A DNA stretch of 64,000 nt from contig NZ_WHOS01000007.1 in the NCBI RefSeq assembly GCF_013340935.1, forward strand, positions 1-64,000, given 5' to 3'. The stretch comes from Azospirillum melinis. GTDB taxonomy: Bacteria > Pseudomonadota > Alphaproteobacteria > Azospirillales > Azospirillaceae. Position numbers and translations under genes: made by a program. The notes under the pieces are model-generated. The model worked only from the letters and a program-made list of their open reading frames with translations. It was not told where the DNA came from and did not search any database. Every line of letters starts with the position of its first letter. The stretch's first letter is position 1. Of the stretch, positions 1 to 8,390 are shown piece by piece.

Positions 1-30
1 CGGGGTACGGCGCGGGGGACGGCGGGGCGC

Positions 31-966
31 TCATCGTTCGAGCCTCGGGTTCAGGGTGTCGCGCAGATGGTCGCCGGCCAGATTGATGGCAGCCATCACG
101 GCCAGCAGGGCGACGCCGGGGTAGAGGCTGATCCAGGTCTCGCCGGACAGCACGTAATTGCGGCCGTTGGCGATCAGCAGGCCGAGCGACGGCTCCGTCA
201 CCGACACGCCGAGCCCGAGGAAGCTCAAGGTCGCCTCCAGCGCGATGGCGCGGGCCACCTGGGTCGTGGCGATCACCACCAGTGAGGGCAGGCAGTTCGG
301 CAGCACATGGCGCAGCAGGATGCGCCATTCCGGCAGCACCAGACAGCGGGCGGCCTCGACATACTCGCTCTTCAGCTCGACCAGGGCGGCGGAGCGGGCG
401 GCGCGGGCGTAATAGGCCCACTCCACCAGGATCAGCGCCAGCAGCACATTGCCAATCCCGCGGCCGAGGAAGGCGATCACCATCAGGGCGATCAGGATCG
501 ACGGGAAGGCCAGCTGCAGGTCCGCCAGCCGCATCAGCGCGCTGTCGGTCCGGCCGCCGGCCTGGGCGGCGGCCAGCCCGACGAAGGTCCCGGCCGACCC
601 GGCGACCAACGCCGACCCGATGCCGACCAGCAGGCTGAGGCGCAGGCCGTAGAGGATGGCGGACAGCATGTCGCGCCCCTGGTCGTCCGTGCCCAGCCAA
701 TAGGTGCCGCCGGCACCGCCTGGCGAGCCCGGTGCCAGCCGTCCGTCCAGAACGTCGAGCTGCGTGAGGTCGAAGGGGTTCTGCGGCGCGATCCACGGCG
801 CCAGCAGTGCCGCGCCGGCCAGCAGGAGGAAGACGGCGAGGCTGCCCAGCGCCACGCCGGAGGTGGCGAAGCCGCGCCAGACCGTCCCGACGGAGGAATG
901 CGGGCCGTGCTGCCGCTCTCCCTGCTGCTGCTCCCCTTGCGGCGGGGCCCCCGCGGCGAGGCTCAT
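31..966 (-). CDS. Peptide/nickel-type ABC transporter permease, DppC-like
   Basis: Inner-membrane permease of a Dpp/Opp-type importer, 311 aa. After a variable N-terminal tail it has the first membrane segment, then the WLGTDDQGRD motif typical of DppC/OppC proteins, and later the EAA cytoplasmic loop (EAARCLVLPEW...LPN) that docks on the ATPase. About six membrane segments are visible. Its ATG overlaps the stop of the upstream DppB-type gene (ATGA), so the two are translationally coupled. The order on the minus strand is binding protein, DppB, DppC. No ATPase gene is inside the window; it may lie beyond the left edge. The substrate could be a peptide, a nickel chelate or another small solute; the sequence does not decide. 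Confidence 0.93.
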   Translation of the reverse strand: MSLAAGAPPQGEQQQGERQHGPHSSVGTVWRGFATSGVALGSLAVFLLLAGAALLAPWIAPQNPFDLTQLDVLDGRLAPGSPGGAGGTYWLGTDDQGRDMLSAILYGLRLSLLVGIGSALVAGSAGTFVGLAAAQAGGRTDSALMRLADLQLAFPSILIALMVIAFLGRGIGNVLLALILVEWAYYARAARSAALVELKSEYVEAARCLVLPEWRILLRHVLPNCLPSLVVIATTQVARAIALEATLSFLGLGVSVTEPSLGLLIANGRNYVLSGETWISLYPGVALLAVMAAINLAGDHLRDTLNPRLER

Positions 967-1952
967 CTGCCGGCTCCCGTCGCGGCGTCCGCCGGGCCGA
1001 CGCGCGGGTCGAGCAGCCGGTAGAGAAGGTCGGCCAGCAGGTTGACGGTGACGAACAGCAGCACGACCGCCACCAGATAGGCGACGATCACCGGCCGGTC
1101 GAGCACCTGGATGCTTTCGATCATCAGCCGGCCCATGCCCGGCCAGGCGAAAATGCTCTCGGTCACCATGGAGAAGGCGATGGTCGAGCAGAACTCCAGC
1201 CCGATCACCGTCACGATCGGGATCATGATGGCGCGCAGGATGTGGACGCCGACCACCCGCGACGGCGCCAGCCCGCGGGCGCGGGCGAAGCGGACATAGT
1301 CGAGATGCACCACCTCGCGCACGCCGGCCCGCGTCAGCCGCAGGATCAGCGCGACCTTGAACAAAGCGAGGTTGGCGGCCGGAAGGGCCAGATGGCGCAG
1401 CCCGTCCAGCGTCGGGAACGACCAGTCCACCCCGAGCAGCGCCAGCGTGTCGCCCCGTCCCGAGCTGGGCAGCCAGCCGAGCCGGACCGAGAAGCCCACC
1501 ACCAGCATCAGCCCGACCCAGAAGGTCGGCAGGCTCAGCCCCACCACGCTGCCGGCCATGATCAGCCGCGAGAGGAGGGCCTGCGGGCGCAGCCCGGCGA
1601 ACAGCCCCAGGGAAATCCCGGAACCGGCGGCGATCAGCAGGGCCAGCACCGACAGTTCCAGCGTCGCCGGCAGCCGTTCGAAGACCAACGACAGGGCAGG
1701 GCGGTTGTAGATGAAACTGCGTCCGAGATCGCCCTGGGCCGCCCGTTCGAGGAACAGGAGGTACTGCCGCCACAGCGGACGGTCGAGGCCGAAGGCCACC
1801 GCGATCCGGGCGCGCTCGGCCGCGTCGGCGTCGGGCGGCACCAGGATGTCCACCGGATTGCCGGCGACGTGCAGCCCGGCGAAGACGAGAAGCGTCATCG
1901 CCAGCACCACCAGCCCGGCCTGGAACGAGCGCCGCAACATCCATGCAAGCAT
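963..1952 (-). CDS. Peptide/nickel-type ABC transporter permease, DppB-like
   Basis: Membrane permease, 329 aa, partner of the DppC-type protein whose start it overlaps by 4 bases. It begins with an N-terminal membrane segment (LVVLAMTLLVFAGLHVAGNPVD), followed by the periplasmic DLGRSF motif and a conserved C-terminal permease domain with an EAA-like loop (RARGLAPSRVVGVHILRA). The start MLAWMLRRSF is chosen because the preceding in-frame sequence reads into the end of the binding protein gene and does not resemble permease. A second ATG four codons later is possible. The gene starts 10 bases downstream of the binding protein stop, so all three form one operon. Confidence 0.93.
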   Translation of the reverse strand: MLAWMLRRSFQAGLVVLAMTLLVFAGLHVAGNPVDILVPPDADAAERARIAVAFGLDRPLWRQYLLFLERAAQGDLGRSFIYNRPALSLVFERLPATLELSVLALLIAAGSGISLGLFAGLRPQALLSRLIMAGSVVGLSLPTFWVGLMLVVGFSVRLGWLPSSGRGDTLALLGVDWSFPTLDGLRHLALPAANLALFKVALILRLTRAGVREVVHLDYVRFARARGLAPSRVVGVHILRAIMIPIVTVIGLEFCSTIAFSMVTESIFAWPGMGRLMIESIQVLDRPVIVAYLVAVVLLFVTVNLLADLLYRLLDPRVGPADAATGAGR

Positions 1953-1962
1953 GGCGGGAATC

Positions 1963-3528
1963 CTAGACCGGCTCGGTGAAGACGGCGTTGGTGTGGCCGA
2001 AGGCGTTGCCGGGAATGAAGCGGACGTGGGTCTTGCGGCCCGCCCAGTTGAAGCGGGGGAAGAAGACCGGGATGATGCCGGCATCCTCGTCCAGCGCCGC
2101 AAGCGCCTCGCGGATCAGCCCGACGCGACGCTCGGGATCGAACGTGCGCAGAGCCTCCAGCAGCGGGGTGTCGACCTTCGGGTTGGAGTAGTGCTGGCGG
2201 TTGAAGGGGCCGGCGCCGGTGTCGGGATTCCTGGTCAGCGCCACTTGGCGCAGCAGCTCCGCGCTGTTGGTGGTGGCGTAGGTCGTCATGAACAGGGCGA
2301 ACTCGCGGTTGGTCGCGCGCGAGAAGAAGGTGGCGATGGGCAGCGTCTCAACCTTGGTGTCCACGCCGATGCGCGAGAAGCCCTGCGCCACCGCCTGCAG
2401 CACCGCGACGTCGCTGGTGAAGAAGCCGCTCGGCCCGTGGATGGTCAGGCCGAAGCCGTCGGGATAGCCCGCCTCGGCGAGAAGCTGCCTGGCCCGTGCC
2501 GGGTCGGCGGCGGTGCCCTGGCCGAGCAGCAGCTTCTCGACGATCCCCTTGCGGTCGATGGCCAGCGACAGGGCTTGGCGCACCCGGACGTCCTTCAGCG
2601 GGTTGTGGTCCAGCGGCTTGCCGGTTCTGTCGGTGACGAAGGGCGACTGGTCGCGGCTGGCGTCGGGGAACAGATAGACGCTGGTGGCGCTGGCGACGCT
2701 GAAGATCGCCAGACGCGGGTCGGCCGCGAGATGGGCGACGTCCTGCACCGGCACGCCGTCGATCAGGTCGAGATCCCCCGACAGCAGTCCGGCGACGCGG
2801 GCGCCGGCGTCGGGGATGAAGCGGGTGCGCACCCGGTTCCAGCCGGTGGGCGTGCCCCAGAAATCCGGGTTGCGTTCAAGCTCGATCTGCTGACCCACCG
2901 TGAAGCCGGCGTAGCGGAAGGCGCCGGTGCCGACCGCCAGCTTGCCGGCAGTGAAATCCGCCGTCGCCGCCCCCGCGTGGATCCTGCGCGACAGGATGTA
3001 GAGGTTGGTGAAGTCGCGGTCGAGGTAGGGGTTGGGCGTCTTGGTGCGGATGCGGAAGGTGGTGGCGTCGATGGGCTCCACCGCCGCGATGTTGCGGACG
3101 TAGGGCACGAAGGAGCCCGGACTGTTGGGGACGGCCGGAACCCGCTCCACCGTGAAGGCGATGTCGTCCGGGGTGAGCGGCGTGCCGTCGTGGAAGCGGA
3201 TGCCGGGCCGCAGCTTGAACTCCCAGGTCAGCTCGTCCACCGCCCGCCAGGACTGCGCCAGCAATGGCCGGACCCGGCCCTCGGCGTCCTCGGTCACGAG
3301 GGGATCGAAGATCTGCCGCAGGGTCTGGTTGTTGGTGGGTGACTGGTAGAACTGCGGGTCCAGCGAGTTCGGCGCCGAGATCGCGCCGATGGAGAGCGAG
3401 CGGGGGCTTGATGCAGTCGTTGTCGGGGCCGTGCCTGTCGGGCTGGCGCCCGGCGCGGTCGTGGTCTGGGCGAAGGCGGCGGTCGGCACGAGTCCGGCCA
3501 TCGCACCCAGGAAGGTGCGGCGATCCAT
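1963..3528 (-). CDS. ABC transporter periplasmic substrate-binding protein, SBP_bac_5 family
   Basis: Extracytoplasmic binding protein of the Dpp/Opp/nickel family, 521 aa, the usual length. The N-terminus MDRRTFLGAMAGLVPTAAFA has a twin-arginine-like pair and a hydrophobic core ending in AFA, so it looks like a Tat or Sec signal peptide. Downstream are typical family features: NSLDPQ, then WRAVDELTWEFKLRPGIRFHDGTP and the DVRVRQALSLAIDR segment. A Thr/Ala/Pro-rich linker follows the signal peptide. It is the first gene of the operon with the two permeases at 31-1952. Its promoter probably lies in the 230-base gap up to 3758, where an ATACTTG-N5-TAGGAA element sits about 150 bases upstream. 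Substrate not determinable. Confidence 0.93.
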   Translation of the reverse strand: MDRRTFLGAMAGLVPTAAFAQTTTAPGASPTGTAPTTTASSPRSLSIGAISAPNSLDPQFYQSPTNNQTLRQIFDPLVTEDAEGRVRPLLAQSWRAVDELTWEFKLRPGIRFHDGTPLTPDDIAFTVERVPAVPNSPGSFVPYVRNIAAVEPIDATTFRIRTKTPNPYLDRDFTNLYILSRRIHAGAATADFTAGKLAVGTGAFRYAGFTVGQQIELERNPDFWGTPTGWNRVRTRFIPDAGARVAGLLSGDLDLIDGVPVQDVAHLAADPRLAIFSVASATSVYLFPDASRDQSPFVTDRTGKPLDHNPLKDVRVRQALSLAIDRKGIVEKLLLGQGTAADPARARQLLAEAGYPDGFGLTIHGPSGFFTSDVAVLQAVAQGFSRIGVDTKVETLPIATFFSRATNREFALFMTTYATTNSAELLRQVALTRNPDTGAGPFNRQHYSNPKVDTPLLEALRTFDPERRVGLIREALAALDEDAGIIPVFFPRFNWAGRKTHVRFIPGNAFGHTNAVFTEPV

Positions 3529-3676
3529 GATGGTCTCCAGGGGAATGGGGCAGCCGGCAGAGGGTGCCAGGTGCGCGGCGCGGGCGTCAGGCCGGCGCGC
3601 TGCGATTGGCTGGACAGGAAGCGAAAGAGAGGAGGCGGATCATCCAAAGGCATCCCGTCAAATCGATGGGAAAATC

Positions 3677-3696
3677 ATACTTGCTGAATAGGAAAT
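3677..3696 (-). promoter_or_regulatory. Bipartite promoter element ATACTTG-N5-TAGGAA (minus-strand TTCCTA-N5-CAAGTAT)
   Basis: On the minus strand this reads ATTTCCTATT, then CAAGTATGAT. The same two blocks with the same 5-base gap occur upstream of the decarboxylase gene (7858-7875). The 10-mer ATTTCCTATT recurs exactly at 10920-10929 and 22760-22769. It lies about 150 bases upstream of the binding protein gene at 3528. The TATGAT part could serve as a -10 hexamer, so this may be an activator site overlapping a promoter. Function is inferred from recurrence only. Confidence 0.45.
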
Positions 3697-3718
3697 AGGC
3701 GACCGCACAAATCCGGAC

Positions 3719-3746
3719 GGCGGCTGTTCAGCGCTGAACAGCCGCC
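3719..3746 (-). terminator. Perfect 28-base palindrome, probable terminator hairpin of the ligase-exporter gene
   Basis: The sequence reads the same on both strands (GGCGGCTGTTCAGC followed by its complement). It starts 12 bases after the stop codon of the ligase-EamA fusion gene. It could fold as a 12-base-pair stem with a 4-base loop. No T-run follows on the minus strand, so it may be a Rho-assisted or weak terminator. Because of its symmetry it could also be a protein-binding site for the downstream importer promoter. Confidence 0.5.
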
Positions 3747-3758
3747 TTCCCGTCCCGC

Positions 3759-6302
3759 TTACGGGGTTTCCGCCGCCGTCCGCCCGAAGCCGACCGGCTT
3801 TGCCGGGGCCTGCCACTGGAGGCGGAAGAGGCCGCGGCTGTTCAGGTTGTTGACGACGAGGGCGCCGATGGTCAGGCCGGCCCCCGCCAGCTCGGCCTGT
3901 CCGAACTCCCGGCCCTGGGCGAGGCCGATGGCGAAGGCGGTGATGGGCACGAGGTTGATGAACAGGACGCCGTTGATCGGGCCGAGCAGCCGGATGCCGA
4001 TGTTCCAGCTGAACACCGCGAGCACGGCGGCGATCAGCACGAGGTAGGCGATCTCGCCACGCACCGTCCACACCGTCTCCGGTGTCGGCACCGTGATGAA
4101 GCCGCTGGCGGTGGCGAGCCCCGTCACGGCGACGATGGTGACGGTGCCGAGCGCCGCGCTGAGCGCGGTGTAGCGCAGCGCCGACCAGCCGGGGACCGAT
4201 GCCGCCCCCAGGGTGTAGACCACCCAGCTCGCCGCCCCGGCGAGGATCAGCAGGTCGGGCAGCAGGGCGCCGCCGCCGAGCGCCGACAGGCTGCCCCGCG
4301 TGACCACCAGAGCCACCCCGGCGAGCGCCGCCGCGATGCACAGGAAGGTGACGCGGCCGGGTTTCACGCCTTTGATCGCCCAGGTCAGCAGGGCGGTGAT
4401 CAGCGGCATCAGCGCCATGATGATGGCACCATGCTCGGCCTTGGAGTTCGCCAGCCCGACGAAGGCGAGGATGCTGAAGCCGGCGAAGCCCATCGAGCCG
4501 TAGAAGAACAGCTTGCCGCCATGGCCCTCCAGGGCGAAGGCGCGCAGGCCCTCGACCTTGGCGAGGATGCCCAGCAGGATGATTGAGGCCAGCCCGTAGC
4601 GCAGCAGCGTCAGGTGGAAGCCGTCGATGCTGGCGAGCGCGGCCTTGGCGACCGGGAACATGCCGCCCCAGGAGATGGCGGTCAGCGCCAGGAGGGCGAT
4701 GCCGAGCAGCACGCCATCGGCCTTGCCGCCGGGCTTTGCCGGCTTGGGCGGTGCCGTTCCCCTCGCCGTTCCCCCGGCCGTCCGCTTGTCCGTCCGGTCG
4801 CCGGCCCGGAGGATGGCGTTTTCCAGCTCCGCCGCGCGGACCTTGCCTGAGGGGCTGTAGGGGATCTGGTCGAGCAGCTCGAAGCGGGCCAGCGCGACGC
4901 GCTCGCGCCGGACGATCTCGCCGACGCGCGCCTCCACCTCCCCGGCCGGGACCGCGGTCGACGCCTTCAGCACCACGGCGCAATGGACGGCCACCGGGCC
5001 GGGGGCGGCGCTGCGGACCAGCGCCACGTCGTCGACGCCGCGGATCTGGCGGATCGCGTTCTCCAGCGCATAGAGGTTGACGCTGTCGGCGCCCTGCGAG
5101 CGGTTCAGCAGGAACAGCCGCCCGTCCTCGTCGAGATAGCCCGCCTCCGAGGTGACGAGATAGCGCTCGCCGTCGATCTGCACCTTGTTGGCGGCGGCGC
5201 CGAGATAGCCGTCCATGTTCATGTAGCTGGCGATCGCCACCGATCCGACGATGCCGGCCGGCACCGGGCGGCGCTCGGGGTCGAGGATCAGGATGCGGTT
5301 GCCGTCATAGACCCGGCCGACGCTGGCCGGATGGGTCAACAGATCCGCCGGCTCGGCGATGGTGTTCACGCCGGTCTCGGTGGTGCCGTAATACTCGTAG
5401 ACGACCGGGCCGAGAACCTGGAGCGCCTCCTGCTTGGCGGGGGCGGGGAAATGCTTGCCGCCGACCAGCACGAAGCGCAGCTGGTTGGGGGTGACGCGCG
5501 CGCGGTTCTGGGCGACGTGGCGCAGCACGCCGGACAGGATCGGCGGGGTCATCGTGCTCGACGTGATCCATTCGCGGCGGATCAGCTCGGCGGTCTCGAC
5601 CGCGTCGTCGGGCGGGGCGAGCACCAGCGTGGCGCCGAGCTGGAGGAACAGCCGCGCCCAGCCGCCGCCCGCCGCGTGGTAGAAGGGGATGGTGGCGAGG
5701 TGGCGGTCGGCCGAGGAGAAGCCGTAGCGCGCGGTGAAGTAGGCGAAGCGGCGGGCATCGAAGGACCCGTTGCGGATCACCGGCTTGGGCCGCCCGGAGG
5801 TGCCCGAGGTGAAGGAGATCGCGCGGAACGGCCGGGCCGGCGCGCTGGGCGGGCGCCGCCCGGCCGACAGCCCGCGGAAGGCGGCGTAGCCGGTGGCGCC
5901 GGGAAGCTGGTCGTCGAGGTCGATGACCGGCCGTCCGCCGGCCAGGGCGCGGGCGTTCAGGCCGCGGTCGGCCAGGAAGCCCGAGGATACGATCAGGCAA
6001 TCCGCCTCGATGCGGTCGAGCAGATCGGCCAGCGCCTCCTGCGTCAGCGAATAGTCCAGCCCGCACAGCGTGCTTTTCAGGGTGGCGGCGGCCGAGGCGG
6101 CGACCACCAGCTCCGCCCGGTTGTGCGAGAGGAAGGCGATGGTCCGCAGCTCGTCGATGGCGACGGAGCCGGCCAGCCCCTCGGCGGCGTCGCGCACGGC
6201 GTCGGCGTACTGGCTCCAGCTCAGCACCGTGCGGCCGGCGATGACGGCGGCGTGGTCGGGCCGCGAAGCGGCGATTTCCTCGATCCGGGAAAGGGGAATC
6301 AT
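3759..6302 (-). CDS. Fusion protein: AMP-forming acyl/aryl ligase (N-terminal) plus EamA/DMT exporter (C-terminal)
   Basis: One uninterrupted 847-aa frame. Residues 1-500 are an ANL-superfamily adenylating domain: the phosphate-binding loop FTSGTSGRPK (164-173), YGTTETG (305-311), EAGYLDEDGR (386-395, with Glu where most members have the ribose-binding Asp) and C-terminal SPSGKVR with the catalytic Lys487. A Lys/Pro/Gly-rich linker (about 500-530) leads into a ten-segment EamA drug/metabolite transporter (about 530-830) with typical FPVAKAALASIDGFHLTLLRYG and LGPINGVLF motifs. The gene begins 10 bases after the decarboxylase stop, so they are cotranscribed. No carrier-protein gene is nearby. 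Inference: the ligase activates a carboxylate and the exporter moves a related product out. The substrate is unknown. Ligase and transporter domains are normally separate proteins. Confidence 0.9.
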   Translation of the reverse strand: MIPLSRIEEIAASRPDHAAVIAGRTVLSWSQYADAVRDAAEGLAGSVAIDELRTIAFLSHNRAELVVAASAAATLKSTLCGLDYSLTQEALADLLDRIEADCLIVSSGFLADRGLNARALAGGRPVIDLDDQLPGATGYAAFRGLSAGRRPPSAPARPFRAISFTSGTSGRPKPVIRNGSFDARRFAYFTARYGFSSADRHLATIPFYHAAGGGWARLFLQLGATLVLAPPDDAVETAELIRREWITSSTMTPPILSGVLRHVAQNRARVTPNQLRFVLVGGKHFPAPAKQEALQVLGPVVYEYYGTTETGVNTIAEPADLLTHPASVGRVYDGNRILILDPERRPVPAGIVGSVAIASYMNMDGYLGAAANKVQIDGERYLVTSEAGYLDEDGRLFLLNRSQGADSVNLYALENAIRQIRGVDDVALVRSAAPGPVAVHCAVVLKASTAVPAGEVEARVGEIVRRERVALARFELLDQIPYSPSGKVRAAELENAILRAGDRTDKRTAGGTARGTAPPKPAKPGGKADGVLLGIALLALTAISWGGMFPVAKAALASIDGFHLTLLRYGLASIILLGILAKVEGLRAFALEGHGGKLFFYGSMGFAGFSILAFVGLANSKAEHGAIIMALMPLITALLTWAIKGVKPGRVTFLCIAAALAGVALVVTRGSLSALGGGALLPDLLILAGAASWVVYTLGAASVPGWSALRYTALSAALGTVTIVAVTGLATASGFITVPTPETVWTVRGEIAYLVLIAAVLAVFSWNIGIRLLGPINGVLFINLVPITAFAIGLAQGREFGQAELAGAGLTIGALVVNNLNSRGLFRLQWQAPAKPVGFGRTAAETP

Positions 6303-6312
6303 GGCTCGTCCC

Positions 6313-7776
6313 TTAGCGTGCGCGGTTTTCGATGGTGTAGATGCGGGCTCCGGCCGACTGCACGGCCTCGATCCGGCGCAGCGTGTCGTCTCCGATCTCC
6401 TCGCCCGGGACGATCAGCGGCACGCCCGGCGGGTAGGGGATGATGAAGGAGGTCGAGATGCGCCGCTCCGCCGGCGGCGGACGCAGGCTTCGCTGGATCG
6501 CCCTCAGGGCGTCGAGCAGGGCCAGCACGTCCTCTTCGAGCACGCCGATGTGGATGTTCAGCAGCAGCGAGGTCGGCGTGCAGCGGTTCACGTAGAGGGC
6601 GTGCTGGCTGTACAGGCGCTCGCGCAGTTCCGGGGCGCCGATCGACAGGCCGGACACCCGCAGCGACAGCTTGGTCGGGTCGATGGCGACATGCCCGGCC
6701 AGCGCGACGGGAGGGGCGGCGGCGTTGACCGAGAAGGCGCCGAGGTCGGGGTCGGCGGCGACGCTGTCGGCGACGAGGCGGGCGAGGCGCAGGGAGCGTT
6801 CGACCAGCGCGTCGCCCTCCAGCTCCATCTGGGCGCGCGCGAGGTCGAGCGAGGCCAGGATCTGCTGGTTGGGCGAGGTGGTGTGGTGGCGGTAGCGCGC
6901 CAGCCGCAGCCGCTCCCCCAGGGCCGGATCGCCGGCGTAATGGATCAGCGACGCCTGGCGCAGCGCGCTCAACGACTTGTGGGCGGAGTGGGTGGCGACG
7001 ACGTTGAAGCGTTCGAGCGCCGGCCCGGTGCTGCGGGCGTGCAGCGCGGTGCGGACCCGCGTGCTCTCGTGGAAATAGCTCCAGGCGCCCCAGGCCTCGT
7101 CGATGAAGATGTCGGTCAGGGACGGGCTGGCCTCGGCGAGCGCTGCGAGGATCGCCGGTATGTCGTAGACGACGCCGTCGTAGGACTGGCCGTTCAGGAC
7201 CAGCAGGTCGTAGGGCGCGCCCGCCCGCTCGGCCGCGGCGGCGCGGTCGACGATGTCGGACAGCGCCAGGGCCGCGCGTTCGGAATGCTCGCAGAACACG
7301 CGCGGTTCGATGTAGTCGACCGCCGCATGCTTGTCCGACAGGGCGAAGTGGATGGACTGGTGGGTGCCCTTGTCGGCCAGCACGCGGGCGTCGGGCTTGG
7401 TGACCAGGGCTTCCAGCGCGATCTGGTTCGACGCGGTCGTTCCCACCGTGACGAACAGCGTGCCGGTGGCGCCGAAGGCGCGGGCAGCCAGCTCCTCGGC
7501 TCTGGCGAGCGAGCGGTGGGGGAAGAAGAAGGTGTCGAGCGGCGGCGCCGTGATCGTCGTTTCGCTGTACAGCCCGCTGCCGAACAGCGCGTCGAACGAG
7601 GGGGCGAGCGGCGAGGTCCGGATGGAGGCGCGCCGGCCGATCGGCAGGGCATGGAACGACGCCCGCGTGCCGGCGCTCGCCGCCAGCAGGGCGTCGGCGA
7701 GCGGCGTCTCGACCGCGGGCCGGGCGGCCGGTTGGCCCGCGGACCGGGTGGTGATTTGGTCGGTTGGTTCGGACAT
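6313..7776 (-). CDS. PLP-dependent Orn/Lys/Arg decarboxylase family protein (fold type I)
   Basis: A 487-aa protein, close in length to SpeA-type basic amino acid decarboxylases. The PLP lysine is Lys267 in THSAHKSLSALRQAS, matching the H-S-x-H-K-x-L signature, and the cofactor ring Asp is Asp226 in FIDEAWG. The N-terminal GTLFVTVGTTASNQ segment binds the phosphate. Start MSEPTDQ is preferred because a purine-rich site lies just upstream and the longer frame runs into AT-rich promoter DNA. It is the first gene of a two-gene operon with the ligase-exporter fusion and is divergent from a LysR gene. The family makes amines such as cadaverine, putrescine or agmatine. The exact amino acid substrate cannot be read from the sequence. 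Confidence 0.88.
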   Translation of the reverse strand: MSEPTDQITTRSAGQPAARPAVETPLADALLAASAGTRASFHALPIGRRASIRTSPLAPSFDALFGSGLYSETTITAPPLDTFFFPHRSLARAEELAARAFGATGTLFVTVGTTASNQIALEALVTKPDARVLADKGTHQSIHFALSDKHAAVDYIEPRVFCEHSERAALALSDIVDRAAAAERAGAPYDLLVLNGQSYDGVVYDIPAILAALAEASPSLTDIFIDEAWGAWSYFHESTRVRTALHARSTGPALERFNVVATHSAHKSLSALRQASLIHYAGDPALGERLRLARYRHHTTSPNQQILASLDLARAQMELEGDALVERSLRLARLVADSVAADPDLGAFSVNAAAPPVALAGHVAIDPTKLSLRVSGLSIGAPELRERLYSQHALYVNRCTPTSLLLNIHIGVLEEDVLALLDALRAIQRSLRPPPAERRISTSFIIPYPPGVPLIVPGEEIGDDTLRRIEAVQSAGARIYTIENRAR

Positions 7777-7857
7777 GGGATGGAGCTCGCTCTTGGTTGG
7801 TCGCGCATCCGATGCGGCCAGTTTCAACGAAACATCGGTGTTATTATTGTCGTATCT

Positions 7858-7875
7858 ATACTTGTTTTGTAGGAA
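7858..7875 (-). promoter_or_regulatory. Second copy of the ATACTTG-N5-TAGGAA element, upstream of the decarboxylase operon
   Basis: ATACTTG at 7858-7864, a 5-base gap, then TAGGAA at 7870-7875: all 13 fixed positions and the spacing match the copy at 3677-3694. It lies 82 bases upstream of the decarboxylase start. On the minus strand the CAAGTATAGAT part could act as a -10 region. This links the ligase-exporter operon and the adjacent peptide-type importer to one regulator, by inference. Confidence 0.5.
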
Positions 7876-8196
7876 TAACGAACGCAGGCCAGCCGCTTGT
7901 CCAATAAAAAATTCTGAAGCCAAGCATCGGCAGAAATGATGCGTCAGAGAAACAAAAAGTATTTGACGCGATTTGCCGTCAATGAGCTTTTTGTATATTC
8001 CGTATGGAACGGGAGTTCCGAGAATTCATTCGTATTTTATTTTGGGAATTTTGAATGGTGACGATTGTGTGTTGCGGTGTGGAGCGGATCGCGCCGCACG
8101 CAGGAGGGGCACACGCTGCCCGGCTCGCCACGTCTCCGAAACCTGGCAATAACGGCCCGGGCGATAACATCATAACTAAATGTAAAATATAAACAT

Positions 8197-8220
8197 CTAT
8201 CACTTATTTTGGTGTGATAG
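8197..8220. promoter_or_regulatory. Inverted repeat CTATCAC-N10-GTGATAG, candidate regulator operator
   Basis: Perfect 7-base arms separated by 10 bases in the AT-rich gap between the decarboxylase and LysR genes, about 170 bases before the LysR start. LysR-type proteins often bind dyads of this size in divergent promoters, so this is a candidate site for the protein encoded at 8391. Nothing else in the sequence supports it. Confidence 0.35.
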
Positions 8221-8390
8221 CTTGCAAAATAATATTTTCAGTCGGTAAATTGGTGCTCCCCAGGGCGGGAGCCGGGTTGCCCGCCCCTCCAATATCTCGG
8301 GAAAAGGCTGTGGGCGAAGGTTGCACAGCCTGGAATTGCCACTTCCCCGCTTCGGCGCCGTGCCCATGGAGGGCATCCACGGAGGCGTTC

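Larger units (their letters stand above)
7777..8390. other. AT-rich divergent intergenic region between decarboxylase and LysR genes
   Basis: About 600 bases with much lower GC than the flanking genes and no convincing coding sequence. It holds the bipartite element at 7858-7875 on the decarboxylase side and a perfect inverted repeat at 8197-8220 on the LysR side. Short frames inside it (for example 7979-8203 minus) have no family resemblance and are not called. The length leaves room for two divergent promoters and several regulator sites. Confidence 0.7.

Noticed and set aside
1711..3342. Long plus-strand open frames running antisense to the importer genes (and similar ones throughout the window)
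   Set aside because: These are the expected shadows of GC-rich coding DNA: their translations are Arg/Gly/Ala/Asp/His-rich, match no family and lack ribosome sites.
7979..8203. 74-codon minus-strand frame in the AT-rich gap before the LysR gene
   Set aside because: Low-complexity translation with no family resemblance, no clear ribosome site and AT-rich base use unlike the real genes; better explained as promoter DNA.
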